A stretch of 51,222 nucleotides of DNA, taken from Crocosphaera chwakensis CCY0110. Its GTDB lineage: Bacteria > Cyanobacteriota > Cyanobacteriia > Cyanobacteriales > Microcystaceae. This document shows, in pieces, positions 9,004 to 16,766 of the stretch; within the stretch, counting starts at the first letter, position 1; every line of letters starts with the position of its first letter. The stretch is from the NCBI RefSeq assembly GCF_000169335.1, contig NZ_AAXW01000036.1:1-51222 (forward strand). The letters are read 5' to 3'. Position numbers and translations under genes: made by a program. The notes beneath the pieces were generated by a model. The model was not told the DNA's origin, did not search any database, and worked only from the letters and a program-made list of their open reading frames with translations.

Positions 9004-10149
9004 CTAATACTGGGCGATCGCTTTTCCACGAACATAAACAGAATCAATGGCAGAGATATAACTATCTTGAGGATGGATTAACAAAAAATCAGCATCCCAA
9101 CCTGGCGCAATATTCCCCTTAAAATTACCAATTCCCGCAGCTTTTGCTGGATAGGTAGAAACTAATTTCCAGGCATTCTCAAACGACATAATTCCCATTT
9201 CAGCTAATTGAAACGGTGCATGAAATAGAGAAGGAAAATGATAGTCAGAACAAAGACAATCTACCACCCCTTTTTTAGCTGCGATTTCAACACTCATCCA
9301 ACCAACATGAGAACCACCCCGAATTAAATTTGGCGCACCCATTAACACCGATGCACCATAATCTCTCGATTTAGCTGCTAATTCAATGGTGGCCGGAAAT
9401 TCGGCGATAGAAACCCCCCGTTTTGCACTCAATTCGACTTTAGTGTCTGTATCATCATCATGAGAAGCAAGGGGAATATTGCAATGATGGGCCAACGTGA
9501 CTAATTCTTCGATCTGTTGTAATCCTTTTTCTTGATTACTCAAAGCGGTTTGCATCAGATCATGTAATTCCTCATCACTCATCTTGTGTCTGCGTCGCAA
9601 AGAATTAAGATGGCGATTCAGTTTGTAGTCATCTCCTACAGGGGGAAGATGATCATTGAGCGATAATAAATCAATTTTTCCCTGTTTCAACCAATCACAC
9701 AATTCATCATAGTTATCCGTATTCCCCTGTTCGTGACGGATATGAATACGACTATCAGCTTTTAAACTTTCTTTTCCTTCTCCCAAGATAAAATCAATAA
9801 TTTCCCTCGCTGTGTCCCGACTGCGTAACCCAGGTTCATAGGAATCCGTAATGGAATAGAAAAAAGTGGTAATTCCCGCAGCCATTAAATGGCGATCATT
9901 TTCCAGTATAGCCATTTTAAAGGGAAAATGCGCTCCAGGGCGTGGGGCGATCGCTCTTTCAAACGCATCTCCATGTATATCAACTATCCCAGGTAACATC
10001 AACAATCCTGTCGCTGTAATTGTTGGTAACTTGATACTGTGAGACTTTTCTATAGAGATAAATTTTCCATTTTCAATAATCACCGTGGCATTTTTTACCC
10101 AACCCTCTGGAGTTAGAATATCTGCACCTTCAATAGCAAACATTTTCAT
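9004..10149 (-). CDS. phnM: PhnM-type alpha-D-ribose 1-methylphosphonate 5-triphosphate diphosphatase, unlinked second copy
   Basis: A 381-residue amidohydrolase-fold enzyme expected to remove pyrophosphate from 5-triphosphoribosyl 1-phosphonate in the C-P lyase pathway. The metal-binding motif is seen in MLPGIVDIHGDAFER (His-Gly-Asp), with further conserved residues in SHDDDTD and CLCSDYHFPS. It is clearly homologous to the phnM at 17543-18691 but diverged along its whole length, so it is a paralogue and not an assembly duplication. It lies about 4 kb from the end of the main phn cluster, on the same strand, and has its own candidate Pho box at 10202-10231. It may act on the same intermediate or on a related nucleoside-type substrate; the sequence does not decide. 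Confidence 0.88.
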   Translation of the reverse strand: MKMFAIEGADILTPEGWVKNATVIIENGKFISIEKSHSIKLPTITATGLLMLPGIVDIHGDAFERAIAPRPGAHFPFKMAILENDRHLMAAGITTFFYSITDSYEPGLRSRDTAREIIDFILGEGKESLKADSRIHIRHEQGNTDNYDELCDWLKQGKIDLLSLNDHLPPVGDDYKLNRHLNSLRRRHKMSDEELHDLMQTALSNQEKGLQQIEELVTLAHHCNIPLASHDDDTDTKVELSAKRGVSIAEFPATIELAAKSRDYGASVLMGAPNLIRGGSHVGWMSVEIAAKKGVVDCLCSDYHFPSLFHAPFQLAEMGIMSFENAWKLVSTYPAKAAGIGNFKGNIAPGWDADFLLIHPQDSYISAIDSVYVRGKAIAQY

Positions 10150-10201
10150 CGCGTCTTATTTTGAATACTTTGAGTAGTTTAAGACGTAAGGATTAGGGTT
10201 G

Positions 10202-10231
10202 AGTTTAACGTTGAGTTATCTTTTAGTTAAG
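10202..10231 (-). promoter_or_regulatory. Candidate Pho box upstream of the unlinked phnM
   Basis: On the minus strand three 8-mers are spaced by exactly 3 nt: CTTAACTA, GATAACTC and GTTAAACT. The cyanobacterial Pho box is known as direct 8-bp repeats resembling CTTAACCT with 3-nt spacers. The first and third units match six of eight bases, the middle one four. It lies 53 nt before the phnM start codon, in the spacer shared with the divergent GUN4-domain gene. Confidence 0.5.
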
Positions 10232-10297
10232 TTGAATAAATTATGTTATGATTAAGCTCAACTTTTAACTATTTTAATGTTTAGATAAAGCAGTTTT

Positions 10298-10987
10298 ATG
10301 GAACCATTACAGTCAATTGCTACAAACAAAATAGCTGAACTTGTCTTTCGGAAGTTTCTTGAAACCAGCACAGGAGAATTAACCAAAAAGTTTACAAATA
10401 CTGCTGTACAAAGGATAGATCAATTACATCAGCAAATTTGGTTTAAGTTACGAAGCAATAAACAAGATCGAGTTGAAATTAATACGATTTCCGAACAAGG
10501 CATTGATTATGGTGAGCTTAAAATTTTATTGAAAAAGGCTTCTTCATCAAACCATGAAATCTTCTGGAAAAAAGCAAATCATCAAACATATTTACTAATG
10601 CTTAAAGCTGTAGGAAAGGAGAAATATGATTGGATAAAAAAAGAAGATATGCTTAAGTTTCCTTGCGATGATTTAGATATTATTGACACGCTTTGGACAA
10701 AATATAGCGACAGTCACTTTGGGTTTAGTTCTCAAAATAGAATATGGAATAGTATTCATAATCGCAACGATTGTTTTTTTTCAGGTAAGAATTTTGCTAG
10801 TCGTGTTGGATGGCTTAATATCGATGGTTCTTACAAAGATCCAGGTGAATTAAACTATAATCTTGATGCAGCACCACAAGGGCATCTTCCTTATACTCCA
10901 GAATTTACAGGAAGACTCAGCAACAAGCTTGGTTATTGGCTATTCTCTCATCTGTCTTCTAGATTCGCCAAATGTGATATTTACTAA
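10298..10987 (+). CDS. GUN4-domain protein
   Basis: A 229-residue soluble protein. Residues about 1-50 are helical and start MEPLQSIATNKIAEL, an N-terminal type I associate with other cyanobacterial regulatory proteins. From about residue 68 the protein matches the GUN4 domain: DYGELKILLK, then MLKAVGKEKYDWIKKEDM, FPCDDLDIIDTLWTKYS, HFGFSSQNRIW, and near the end RVGWLN and APQGHLP. The authentic GUN4 binds (Mg-)protoporphyrin and stimulates Mg-chelatase. Proteins with extra GUN4-like domains are common in cyanobacteria and mostly uncharacterised, so this is more likely a paralogue than the main gun4. It is transcribed divergently from phnM; the shared spacer holds a candidate Pho box. Confidence 0.82.
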   Translation: MEPLQSIATNKIAELVFRKFLETSTGELTKKFTNTAVQRIDQLHQQIWFKLRSNKQDRVEINTISEQGIDYGELKILLKKASSSNHEIFWKKANHQTYLLMLKAVGKEKYDWIKKEDMLKFPCDDLDIIDTLWTKYSDSHFGFSSQNRIWNSIHNRNDCFFSGKNFASRVGWLNIDGSYKDPGELNYNLDAAPQGHLPYTPEFTGRLSNKLGYWLFSHLSSRFAKCDIY

Positions 10988-11096
10988 TTTGATTTTGAAT
11001 TTCGGTTAACTACGGAGATCGCCATACCTTCATAACTTTTAATGTTTATCCTCTTAAGCGTAAAATAATCAATAAACTAATTAAATTGCCTTACAG

Positions 11097-11648
11097 ATGA
11101 GTGTAACCTTAGCCAAATGGACAATTGACGAATATCACTCCATGATTGAAGCAGGATTGCTAGATAATCGTCGAGTAGAGTTATTAAAAGGGGAAATTGT
11201 TGAGATGTCGCCTGAAGGAGAAGCTCATGCTTATTTTAGTAGCGAAGCAGAAGACTATTTAAGGGGATTATTGGATGATCTTGCTATAATTCGTTCTGGT
11301 AAACCCATCACACTCCCTGATAATAGCGAACCCGAACCAGATATTGCGATCGCACAGAAATTAGGGAAAGAATATTTAACCCATCATCCCTATCCTGAAA
11401 ATGTTTTTTGGCTAATTGAGTATGCTAATTCTAGTTTGGACAAGGATTTGAATGTTAAAACGAAAATTTATGCAGAAGCAGGAATTAAAGAATATTGGGT
11501 AGTCAATCTTAAAAAAAGACAGCTTATTATTTTTAGAGAACCGCAGGAAACAGAATATACTTCAAAATCTACTGTAAGTACGGGAGTAATTTATCCTCTA
11601 GCTTTTCCCCATCTTGCTGTTGAAGTTAATGCAATTATTAGTCAATGA
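11097..11648 (+). CDS. Uma2-family (DUF820) restriction-endonuclease-fold protein
   Basis: A 183-residue member of the Uma2/DUF820 family, which is expanded in cyanobacteria and has a PD-(D/E)XK nuclease-like fold. Visible signatures are DEYHSMIEAGLLDNRRVELLKGEIVEM at the start (split here: YHSMIEAGLL, RVELLKGEI), EPEPDIAIA near residue 80, the ELxxSSL-like WLIEYANSSLDKDL and the final YAEAGIKEYWVVNL. The natural substrate is unknown. The GNAT gene follows 26 nt later, so the two may share a transcript. A second Uma2 gene lies at 37463. Confidence 0.88.
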   Translation: MSVTLAKWTIDEYHSMIEAGLLDNRRVELLKGEIVEMSPEGEAHAYFSSEAEDYLRGLLDDLAIIRSGKPITLPDNSEPEPDIAIAQKLGKEYLTHHPYPENVFWLIEYANSSLDKDLNVKTKIYAEAGIKEYWVVNLKKRQLIIFREPQETEYTSKSTVSTGVIYPLAFPHLAVEVNAIISQ

Positions 11649-11674
11649 TTTTTATTTAAACTGAATTTTTTTCA

Positions 11675-12172
11675 ATGGTGATTAATCTACGTTTTGCTAC
11701 TTTTGCTGATCTCGAACGATTACAATATTGGGATAAACAACCTCATATTATTGCTTCTAATCCCAATGATCAATGGAATTGGGAAGTAGAATTAAAAGAT
11801 AAATCAGAGGGACGAGAACAATTAATTGCTGAACTGAATGATCGTCCTATTGGATTTATCGAAATAACCGATCCAGCCCGTGACGATAGTAATTATTGGG
11901 GGAGTATAGAGGAAAATGTACGCGCGATTGATATTTGGATTGGGGAAAAGAAGGATCTCGGTAAAGGTTATGGCACAAAAATGATGCAATTAGCATTAAT
12001 TCGGTGTTTTTCTAATCCTTTAGTAACGGCAATATTTGTCGATCCTTTAGCTAATAATACTGGCGCTCATCGATTTTATGAACGTCTTGGTTTTAAGTTT
12101 CTTGAACAGCGACAATTTGGTAATGATAAGTGTTGTGTTTATCGTTTAAGCCGAGAAAATTGGCAACATTAA
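11675..12172 (+). CDS. GNAT-family N-acetyltransferase
   Basis: A 165-residue acetyl-CoA-dependent acetyltransferase of the type related to aminoglycoside 6'-acetyltransferases. Features are the N-terminal LRFATFADLERLQYWD, the acetyl-CoA loop KDLGKGYGTKMMQLAL (about residues 94-109, the (Q/R)xxGxG/A-like segment) and the C-terminal NTGAHRFYERLGFKF. The substrate is not deducible; antibiotic resistance should not be assumed. It follows the Uma2 gene closely in the same direction and converges with the RNA ligase locus. Confidence 0.85.
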   Translation: MVINLRFATFADLERLQYWDKQPHIIASNPNDQWNWEVELKDKSEGREQLIAELNDRPIGFIEITDPARDDSNYWGSIEENVRAIDIWIGEKKDLGKGYGTKMMQLALIRCFSNPLVTAIFVDPLANNTGAHRFYERLGFKFLEQRQFGNDKCCVYRLSRENWQH

Positions 12173-12526
12173 TAAATTGTACACCAAGCATCTCAAAAAA
12201 TATTTGACTTGTATTCAGTTTTTGATTTTGTCAATATTCATTAATCTTATCCGAGAACATCGGTAGATAAGATTAACCTGAGTTCGGAATACGGAAAGAG
12301 AGAAGTAATAAGCTGAAAATAACCCAATCTCCAGTAACTTCTCCCTATGCTCAGTATAGATGTTTTATCTTGGTGCGTGTTCTGCAAAATATTTGAATCT
12401 CAATAGAAAAACTGTGATTTCCTATTATTTCAGAATAGCTCTAAAATCAGTAGAATCTCCAAAACGGTTTAATTCTAGGATAAAAGACGGTTGATGATTT
12501 GATTGATTTACTAGCACAATAAAGGC
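12173..12526. other. Convergent spacer with a strong stem-loop
   Basis: No gene is visible in this 354-nt spacer. It contains an 11-bp perfect inverted repeat, TTAATCTTATC at 12241-12251 and GATAAGATTAA at 12266-12276. The inner arm is strengthened by CGA/TCG pairing (12252-12254 with 12260-12262) around the loop GAACA. It lies between two convergent genes and could end both transcripts, but no T-run follows on either side. Confidence 0.6.
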
Positions 12527-13816
12527 TTATAAATATTTGTTTTTGTACCAGTTTCTCGCTTTATTCATCAGGGGTTTATTAACTTCATTCCAAGTTAATT
12601 TTGATGCTTCTAATTCCGCTACACTTTCTTTGTTGATATCCATAGAAATCCATTTCAAAAACTGTCCCATTTTCTTAATATCGTATTCGCCATTACAAGC
12701 TTCCGTTACCGCTTGTTGTAACCTAGCTTCAGTGACAAACAAATCAACCAATTCTTGAATATTACTAGCGACTTCAGCATTAATTTGAACGGGTTGTTTT
12801 TGTTTAACAGATTGATGTTTAATTCCTTTAGCTTTAAACATCAATTCTGTGTAGTTTTCTCTTTCAACGACATGATTAGCAACGGGATACATAACTAATC
12901 CTTCCCCAACCCCTTCGATACCAAACGTATCTTTCACCCAAGGATCAACTTCTTCCACTGATTCAACCATTTGATTAATAGTATCTGATGCCGTTTTTAA
13001 TTGTTCCACATCACCAAAGTTGAGAGTAATCGGATCTCCGTAGAAAGGAAGAACAAAAATATCTTCATGTTCTGGTAAGAATTCTCGAATTTTTTCGGGT
13101 CGTATTTCTAACTTAGCAATTTCTCCATTAACCCCTCCATATTGCATCGCAAAGATCGCCCAAATTTTGCGATCAATTTGAGTTAATGCGACTCCTTTTT
13201 GAATACTCGAACCACACCATTCTCCATAGAGAGTGACATGATTATGATTCTTTAAAGCTGCGAAGTATTCTATGTTTTGATCTACCCAAGTGGCAAATCC
13301 CGCATTGTCAGATTTAGGGGTAATAATTTGGCTTCTTTTTTGGGCTGCAACTTTTCCGTCAGAGGTAATTTGTACTCCTGCATTTGTCCCGTGTAATTTA
13401 ATTTTGGCATGATAGGTCACTTCCAATGTTTTGCCGAGAGCCTCTAAAGTACGCCGAACATTGTGTAATAATTCAATGCTTGTCCATTTAAGAAAAGTAA
13501 TCTCTTGTTGGTCATTAGTAAGGGTTTTCTGACAGTAAATCTCGGAAAGATCCTTACCAACTTCCGCGTCTACTTTACCTCAAGCCATTCCATAAGAATA
13601 AACACCCCGTAGTTTACTTGGCTTGATTTTTGTCCCGTCTTTTAAGACTGAATCGACTAATGCAACGGCCACAATTTCACCCACTTGATAGACATTATCT
13701 AAGTTGGCTATGATTTGAATTTTTGATTTTCCTGGTACTTTCATCTGATAGATTCTGAGGGAATCAGCGTTAGGATGAGGTTCTGCTGCAATGGTTTCCA
13801 TAACAATGACAGGCAT
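12527..13816 (-). pseudogene. RNA ligase with N-terminal tRNA-binding-like OB domain, split by one in-frame TGA
   Basis: One continuous frame of 430 codons is interrupted only by TGA at codon 79 (13580-13582). Codons 1-78 encode a domain like the tRNA-binding OB fold of Trbp111/EMAP-II (PHPNADSLRIY, ANLDNVYQVGEIVAVAL, KLRGVYSYGMA). After the stop the frame continues GKVDAEVGKDL and reaches a nucleotidyl-transferase RNA ligase domain with motif I KLHG (Lys at codon 140), LYGEWCG, and EGLVMYP. The start is ATG at 13816, chosen for the strong Shine-Dalgarno AAGGAGG nine bases upstream. A short ligase starting at TTG 13426 would lack the N-terminal module and have motif I at residue 10. Some bacterial ligases, such as the Deinococcus Rnl5 type, need an N-terminal module for sealing 5'-phosphate nicks. 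Possibilities: recent nonsense mutation, readthrough, or a sequencing error. Confidence 0.8.
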
Positions 13817-13825
13817 AGCGATCAA

Positions 13826-13879
13826 CCTCCTTGTATTATCTTGTATTACTTATCCTTGTTGTAACATAAAATAATACAA
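13826..13879 (-). promoter_or_regulatory. Leader of the RNA ligase locus: strong Shine-Dalgarno and three TTGTATTA motifs
   Basis: On the minus strand AAGGAGG ends nine bases before the ATG at 13816, an unusually complete match to the 16S 3' end for this window. Just upstream the octamer TTGTATTA (plus-strand reading) occurs at 13831-13838 and 13841-13848, and inverted as TAATACAA at 13872-13879. The arrangement looks like an operator or a translational control site overlapping the leader. No known regulator site is recognised. Confidence 0.4.
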
Positions 13880-14035
13880 AAAGCAACTGTCCGAATCCAT
13901 AATACTTTAAAATGCTCTCCCCTTCTCCCCACTCCCTGCTCCCTTGCCGCCCAAACAAGTTAGTTTCGATCTATTGAGATTGGTCTACCCAATTGAAAAA
14001 TGCTGTAACACCGAACTTCTAACATCGAAATCATA

Positions 14036-14848
14036 CTACATCAAACTTTTCCGAATAATTCCTGATATCTGTTCCACCAATAAAACCACGACAAAAATCA
14101 CAATAATGGTCATAAAAGCTTCATCGTAACGTAACAACTGCATCGAGGTGGCTAACTCTACTCCGATACCCCCTGCACCTACTAAACCCAAAACCACCGC
14201 AGAACGCACAGATGCTTCCAAAGAATACAACGTAGAAGCCACAAAAGAAGGCATAGTTACAGGAAAAATTGCCCCAACTATAATACCCCATTGAGATGCA
14301 CCCAACGCCCGTAACGCTTCGACTGGTTTGGGATCAATTTCTTCGATGCGTTCAGCAAAAAATTTACCACAAAAACCCATTACATCAACCATAATGGCTA
14401 AAATTCCGGCACCTGCACCCAAACCCACCACAACAATAAATAATAAACCCCACACCAGATCAGGAATGACTCGCAACAGGGTAATAAAACCGCGACTAAG
14501 GCTATATATTGCTCGATTAGGACTCGTATTTTTGGCAGCAAGTAACGATAAGGGTAAACTAAACAAAGCCCCAAAAACCGTCCCCACCAAGGCCATTTCA
14601 AAGGTTTCGATAGTGGCGGTAATAATACTAATGAGGCGATCTGGTTTAGGGGGAAACGCCTCGGCTAGAAATTCTCCCAAGCGAAAAATACCTTTATAAA
14701 TTCTCTCTGGGGTTAGATCGCTAATATACAAACCATGTAAGAAAAAAGCGAAGAGTACACCTACCCCTAACCAGACAGTAAACGTCGGTTTACGGAAACG
14801 GGGAGGGGGTACAGTGGTTGATCGTTTGTGAGACGTATTTAATTTCAT
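14036..14848 (-). CDS. phnE: PhnE-type ABC transporter permease (second importer)
   Basis: Integral membrane permease of the second phosphonate/phosphite-type importer in this cluster. The 270-residue product has about six hydrophobic segments and the inner-membrane permease loop EALRALGASQWGIIVGAIFP (about 172-191), which contacts the ATPase, followed by GLVGAGGIGVEL. The ATG at 14848 is chosen because it leaves 5 nt after the phnC stop; a GTG at 14890 would overlap phnC by 37 nt and add a repeat-derived leader. It is the last gene of the phnD-C-E trio. It is only distantly similar to the two phnE genes at 23462 and 24373. Confidence 0.9.
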   Translation of the reverse strand: MKLNTSHKRSTTVPPPRFRKPTFTVWLGVGVLFAFFLHGLYISDLTPERIYKGIFRLGEFLAEAFPPKPDRLISIITATIETFEMALVGTVFGALFSLPLSLLAAKNTSPNRAIYSLSRGFITLLRVIPDLVWGLLFIVVVGLGAGAGILAIMVDVMGFCGKFFAERIEEIDPKPVEALRALGASQWGIIVGAIFPVTMPSFVASTLYSLEASVRSAVVLGLVGAGGIGVELATSMQLLRYDEAFMTIIVIFVVVLLVEQISGIIRKSLM

Positions 14849-14853
14849 TATTA

Positions 14854-15645
14854 TTAGGTTGAAATTTCCCGAATTCCTAACTCTGAACACCTAACTCCGA
14901 ACTCAGGTTCATAAAGCATTGTTAAATCTCGATCCTGTAAATAATTTACTGTCGTATCCATTTGAATTTTGCCGTCTCGTAACCCAATAATACGATCGCC
15001 ATATTCTCTAGCTAATGCCAGTTGATGCAGGGTACAAATAACAGTTAATCGTTGTTCTCTCACAATTGACCACAATAAATCCATTACCTCTTTCCCTGCT
15101 TGGGGATCAAGACTCGCAACGGGTTCATCCACTAGGATTAACTTGGGGTTTTGCATCAAAGTTCGAGCGATCGCCACTCTTTGCTGTTGTCCACCAGACA
15201 AGGTATCAGCCCTTTGTTGAGCAAAATGGGTTAAATTAACCCGATCTAGACATTCCATTGCTCTTTTTCGCTCTATTTCAGGGGCAGTAGCCGGAAACCA
15301 ATAACGAGGGCTTGTGCTGCGTCCCAATGCGCCATGTAAGACGTTGTGAAAAGCCGATAAACTCCCCACGAGATGGAATTTTTGAAACACCATTCCTAGT
15401 TGCGATCGCATTTGTCGTAATTGTTGAGAATTAAGCTGAGATATTTGCCAATTCCCAATGCAAATATCCCCAGAGGTAGCCGTTTCTAAACCCAAGATAC
15501 AGCGCAATAACGTCGATTTTCCCGAACCATTTGCCCCTAACAGGACAATTCCTTCCCCTGGTTGCGCCGAGAAACTAACCTGATCTAAGGCAGTTGTTCC
15601 GTTGAGATAAACTTTAGTCAGTCCGCTAATTTTCAGCGATAACAT
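14854..15645 (-). CDS. phnC: PhnC-type ABC transporter ATPase (second importer)
   Basis: The 263-residue ATPase energises the second PhnD-PhnE importer. It shows Walker A GANGSGKST (about 38-46), the Q-loop FQKFHLV, signature LSGGQQQRVAIARTL (about 148-162), Walker B LILVDEPVASLDP and the H-loop CTLHQ. Its last 15 or so residues, after the usual family end at LYEPE, are encoded by heptad repeats (GAGTTCGGAGTTAGG and variants), giving FGVRCSELGIREIST, a tail not expected in the family. A 30-nt repeat shared with the phnJ leader ends 2 nt before its start codon. Confidence 0.92.
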   Translation of the reverse strand: MLSLKISGLTKVYLNGTTALDQVSFSAQPGEGIVLLGANGSGKSTLLRCILGLETATSGDICIGNWQISQLNSQQLRQMRSQLGMVFQKFHLVGSLSAFHNVLHGALGRSTSPRYWFPATAPEIERKRAMECLDRVNLTHFAQQRADTLSGGQQQRVAIARTLMQNPKLILVDEPVASLDPQAGKEVMDLLWSIVREQRLTVICTLHQLALAREYGDRIIGLRDGKIQMDTTVNYLQDRDLTMLYEPEFGVRCSELGIREIST

Positions 15646-15647
15646 TT

Positions 15648-15677
15648 AAGTACCTAGACAAAAATAAACGTTACAGT
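15648..15677 (-). repeat. 30-nt leader repeat, copy before the second phnC
   Basis: On the plus strand this reads AAGTAC, then CTAGACAAAAATAAAC, then GTTACAGT. It matches 21253-21282 at 27 of 30 positions by eye. Both copies lie immediately 5' of a minus-strand phn start codon (2 nt here) and both are followed upstream by heptad-type repeats (here GGCAGGA units at about 15686-15702). Confidence 0.8.
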
Positions 15678-15748
15678 GGAGATAAGGCAGGAGGCAGGAG
15701 GGAAGAAAGTTGAAGTAATCCCTTGCATAGCTATTGCCTAAACTCCTC

Positions 15749-16642
15749 TTAATTCCCAACAAATTCAGTAAAATCATTAACACCAATGGCTTGATAGGCT
15801 TCGCGGATAGGGTCATAATCAGAGTCTTTTGCTTCAACTAGAGTAGAACCCTTATATTTTTCGTTCGCAGAGACAGAGACAATAGCTGCAATTAACTGAT
15901 CTTGGTTTTCCACCATGCGTTCTTTAATTTCTTCTACATATTCAGGCTTTAATTTATTACTGGCAATGAATACATCACTGGGTAAGAGATCACCTGTTTC
16001 AATAATGGGATACTCTTCTGATTTGAGGCTTTTGGCTTGCATAAAGCGATCGTAATCTAAGGCTGCGCCTCCCCAAGCTTCTACATCTTCGTTTCTGAAT
16101 GCTTGTAAATCCGCATCCCCTAGCATTTTAATGTAAATATCTTTTTCTGGTTGTAATCCAGCATCAACGAGGATTTTGGTGGGGCCTAATTGTCCGCTAG
16201 TGGAACCGAGATCGGACATGGCGATTGTTTTGCCTTTGAGATCGTTTAGGGATTTAATCCCACTATTTTTATGGACTGCAATGACAGATCGATAGTTAGG
16301 ACGAGTAATAGCAATAAACGGGACAGCCTCAGTTTTAGCCTGCATTACCACATATTCGGCTGGCCCTGTCAAGACAATATCGACTTGATCCGATTGTAAA
16401 GCGACGGCTGCTGCGGTGCGATCGGCAACAGGAAAGAATTCGATTTCTTTATTCAATGTTTCGGCTAATGCGTCACGGAAGGGTTCATAGTCCCGTTGCA
16501 GCTCTTCTAACCCCTGTACATCAGTTACCGCAAAACGCAATGTATCGGGTTCTCGGTTAGCGTTGGTAGAGGAATTAATAGACGCACCACTACAACCGAC
16601 CAGAAATAATAATGAATATACTAAAAGATTGCGACGTTTCAT
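15749..16642 (-). CDS. phnD: PhnD-type phosphonate/phosphite-binding lipoprotein (second importer)
   Basis: A periplasmic solute-binding protein of 297 residues that would deliver phosphonate, phosphite or a related oxyanion to PhnC-PhnE. The signal peptide ends in lipobox LVGC (Cys17), so it should be a lipoprotein. The fold shows RFAVTDVQGLEEL, QSDQVDIVLTGPAEYV (about 89-104), LKGKTIAMSDLGSTSGQLGP and ALDYDRFM. It is clearly diverged from the first PhnD at 25926, implying a different ligand preference. It starts 58 nt downstream of a candidate Pho box, which suggests that phnD-C-E here form their own phosphate-starvation unit. Confidence 0.9.
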   Translation of the reverse strand: MKRRNLLVYSLLFLVGCSGASINSSTNANREPDTLRFAVTDVQGLEELQRDYEPFRDALAETLNKEIEFFPVADRTAAAVALQSDQVDIVLTGPAEYVVMQAKTEAVPFIAITRPNYRSVIAVHKNSGIKSLNDLKGKTIAMSDLGSTSGQLGPTKILVDAGLQPEKDIYIKMLGDADLQAFRNEDVEAWGGAALDYDRFMQAKSLKSEEYPIIETGDLLPSDVFIASNKLKPEYVEEIKERMVENQDQLIAAIVSVSANEKYKGSTLVEAKDSDYDPIREAYQAIGVNDFTEFVGN

Positions 16643-16699
16643 TAATCAATAACCTGGACTTTTTACCTCAAAACATTTTATTAGTAAATGATATTGTTA

Positions 16700-16729
16700 G
16701 GGTTAAGTACAAATTATCATTAAGTTAAA
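16700..16729 (-). promoter_or_regulatory. Candidate Pho box upstream of the second phnD-C-E
   Basis: On the minus strand the units TTTAACTT, GATAATTT and CTTAACCC are separated by exactly 3 nt. Matches to the CTTAACCT consensus are six, four and seven of eight. The box lies in the 124-nt spacer between the GntR-type gene and phnD and has the same layout, including a GATAA middle unit, as the box at 10202-10231. Confidence 0.6.
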
Positions 16730-16766
16730 ATTGTTGCTTTTTTAATATTAAGTAGCTTACCTATGG

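Noticed and set aside
12241..12276. Stem-loop as a confirmed terminator
   Set aside because: The stem is strong but no T-run follows on either strand, so I list it only as a structure.
12527..13426. RNA ligase as a complete short gene from TTG 13426
   Set aside because: The same frame continues upstream through one TGA to a domain with a strong ribosome-binding site, so the short version is probably a fragment.
14328..14699. 123-residue plus-strand frame opposite phnE
   Set aside because: It is the antisense shadow of a well-supported permease gene, with Lys/Pro-rich composition and no family features.
14849..14890. Upstream GTG start for the second-importer phnE
   Set aside because: It would overlap phnC by 37 nt and encode residues from the heptad repeats; the ATG at 14848 gives a normal 5-nt gap.
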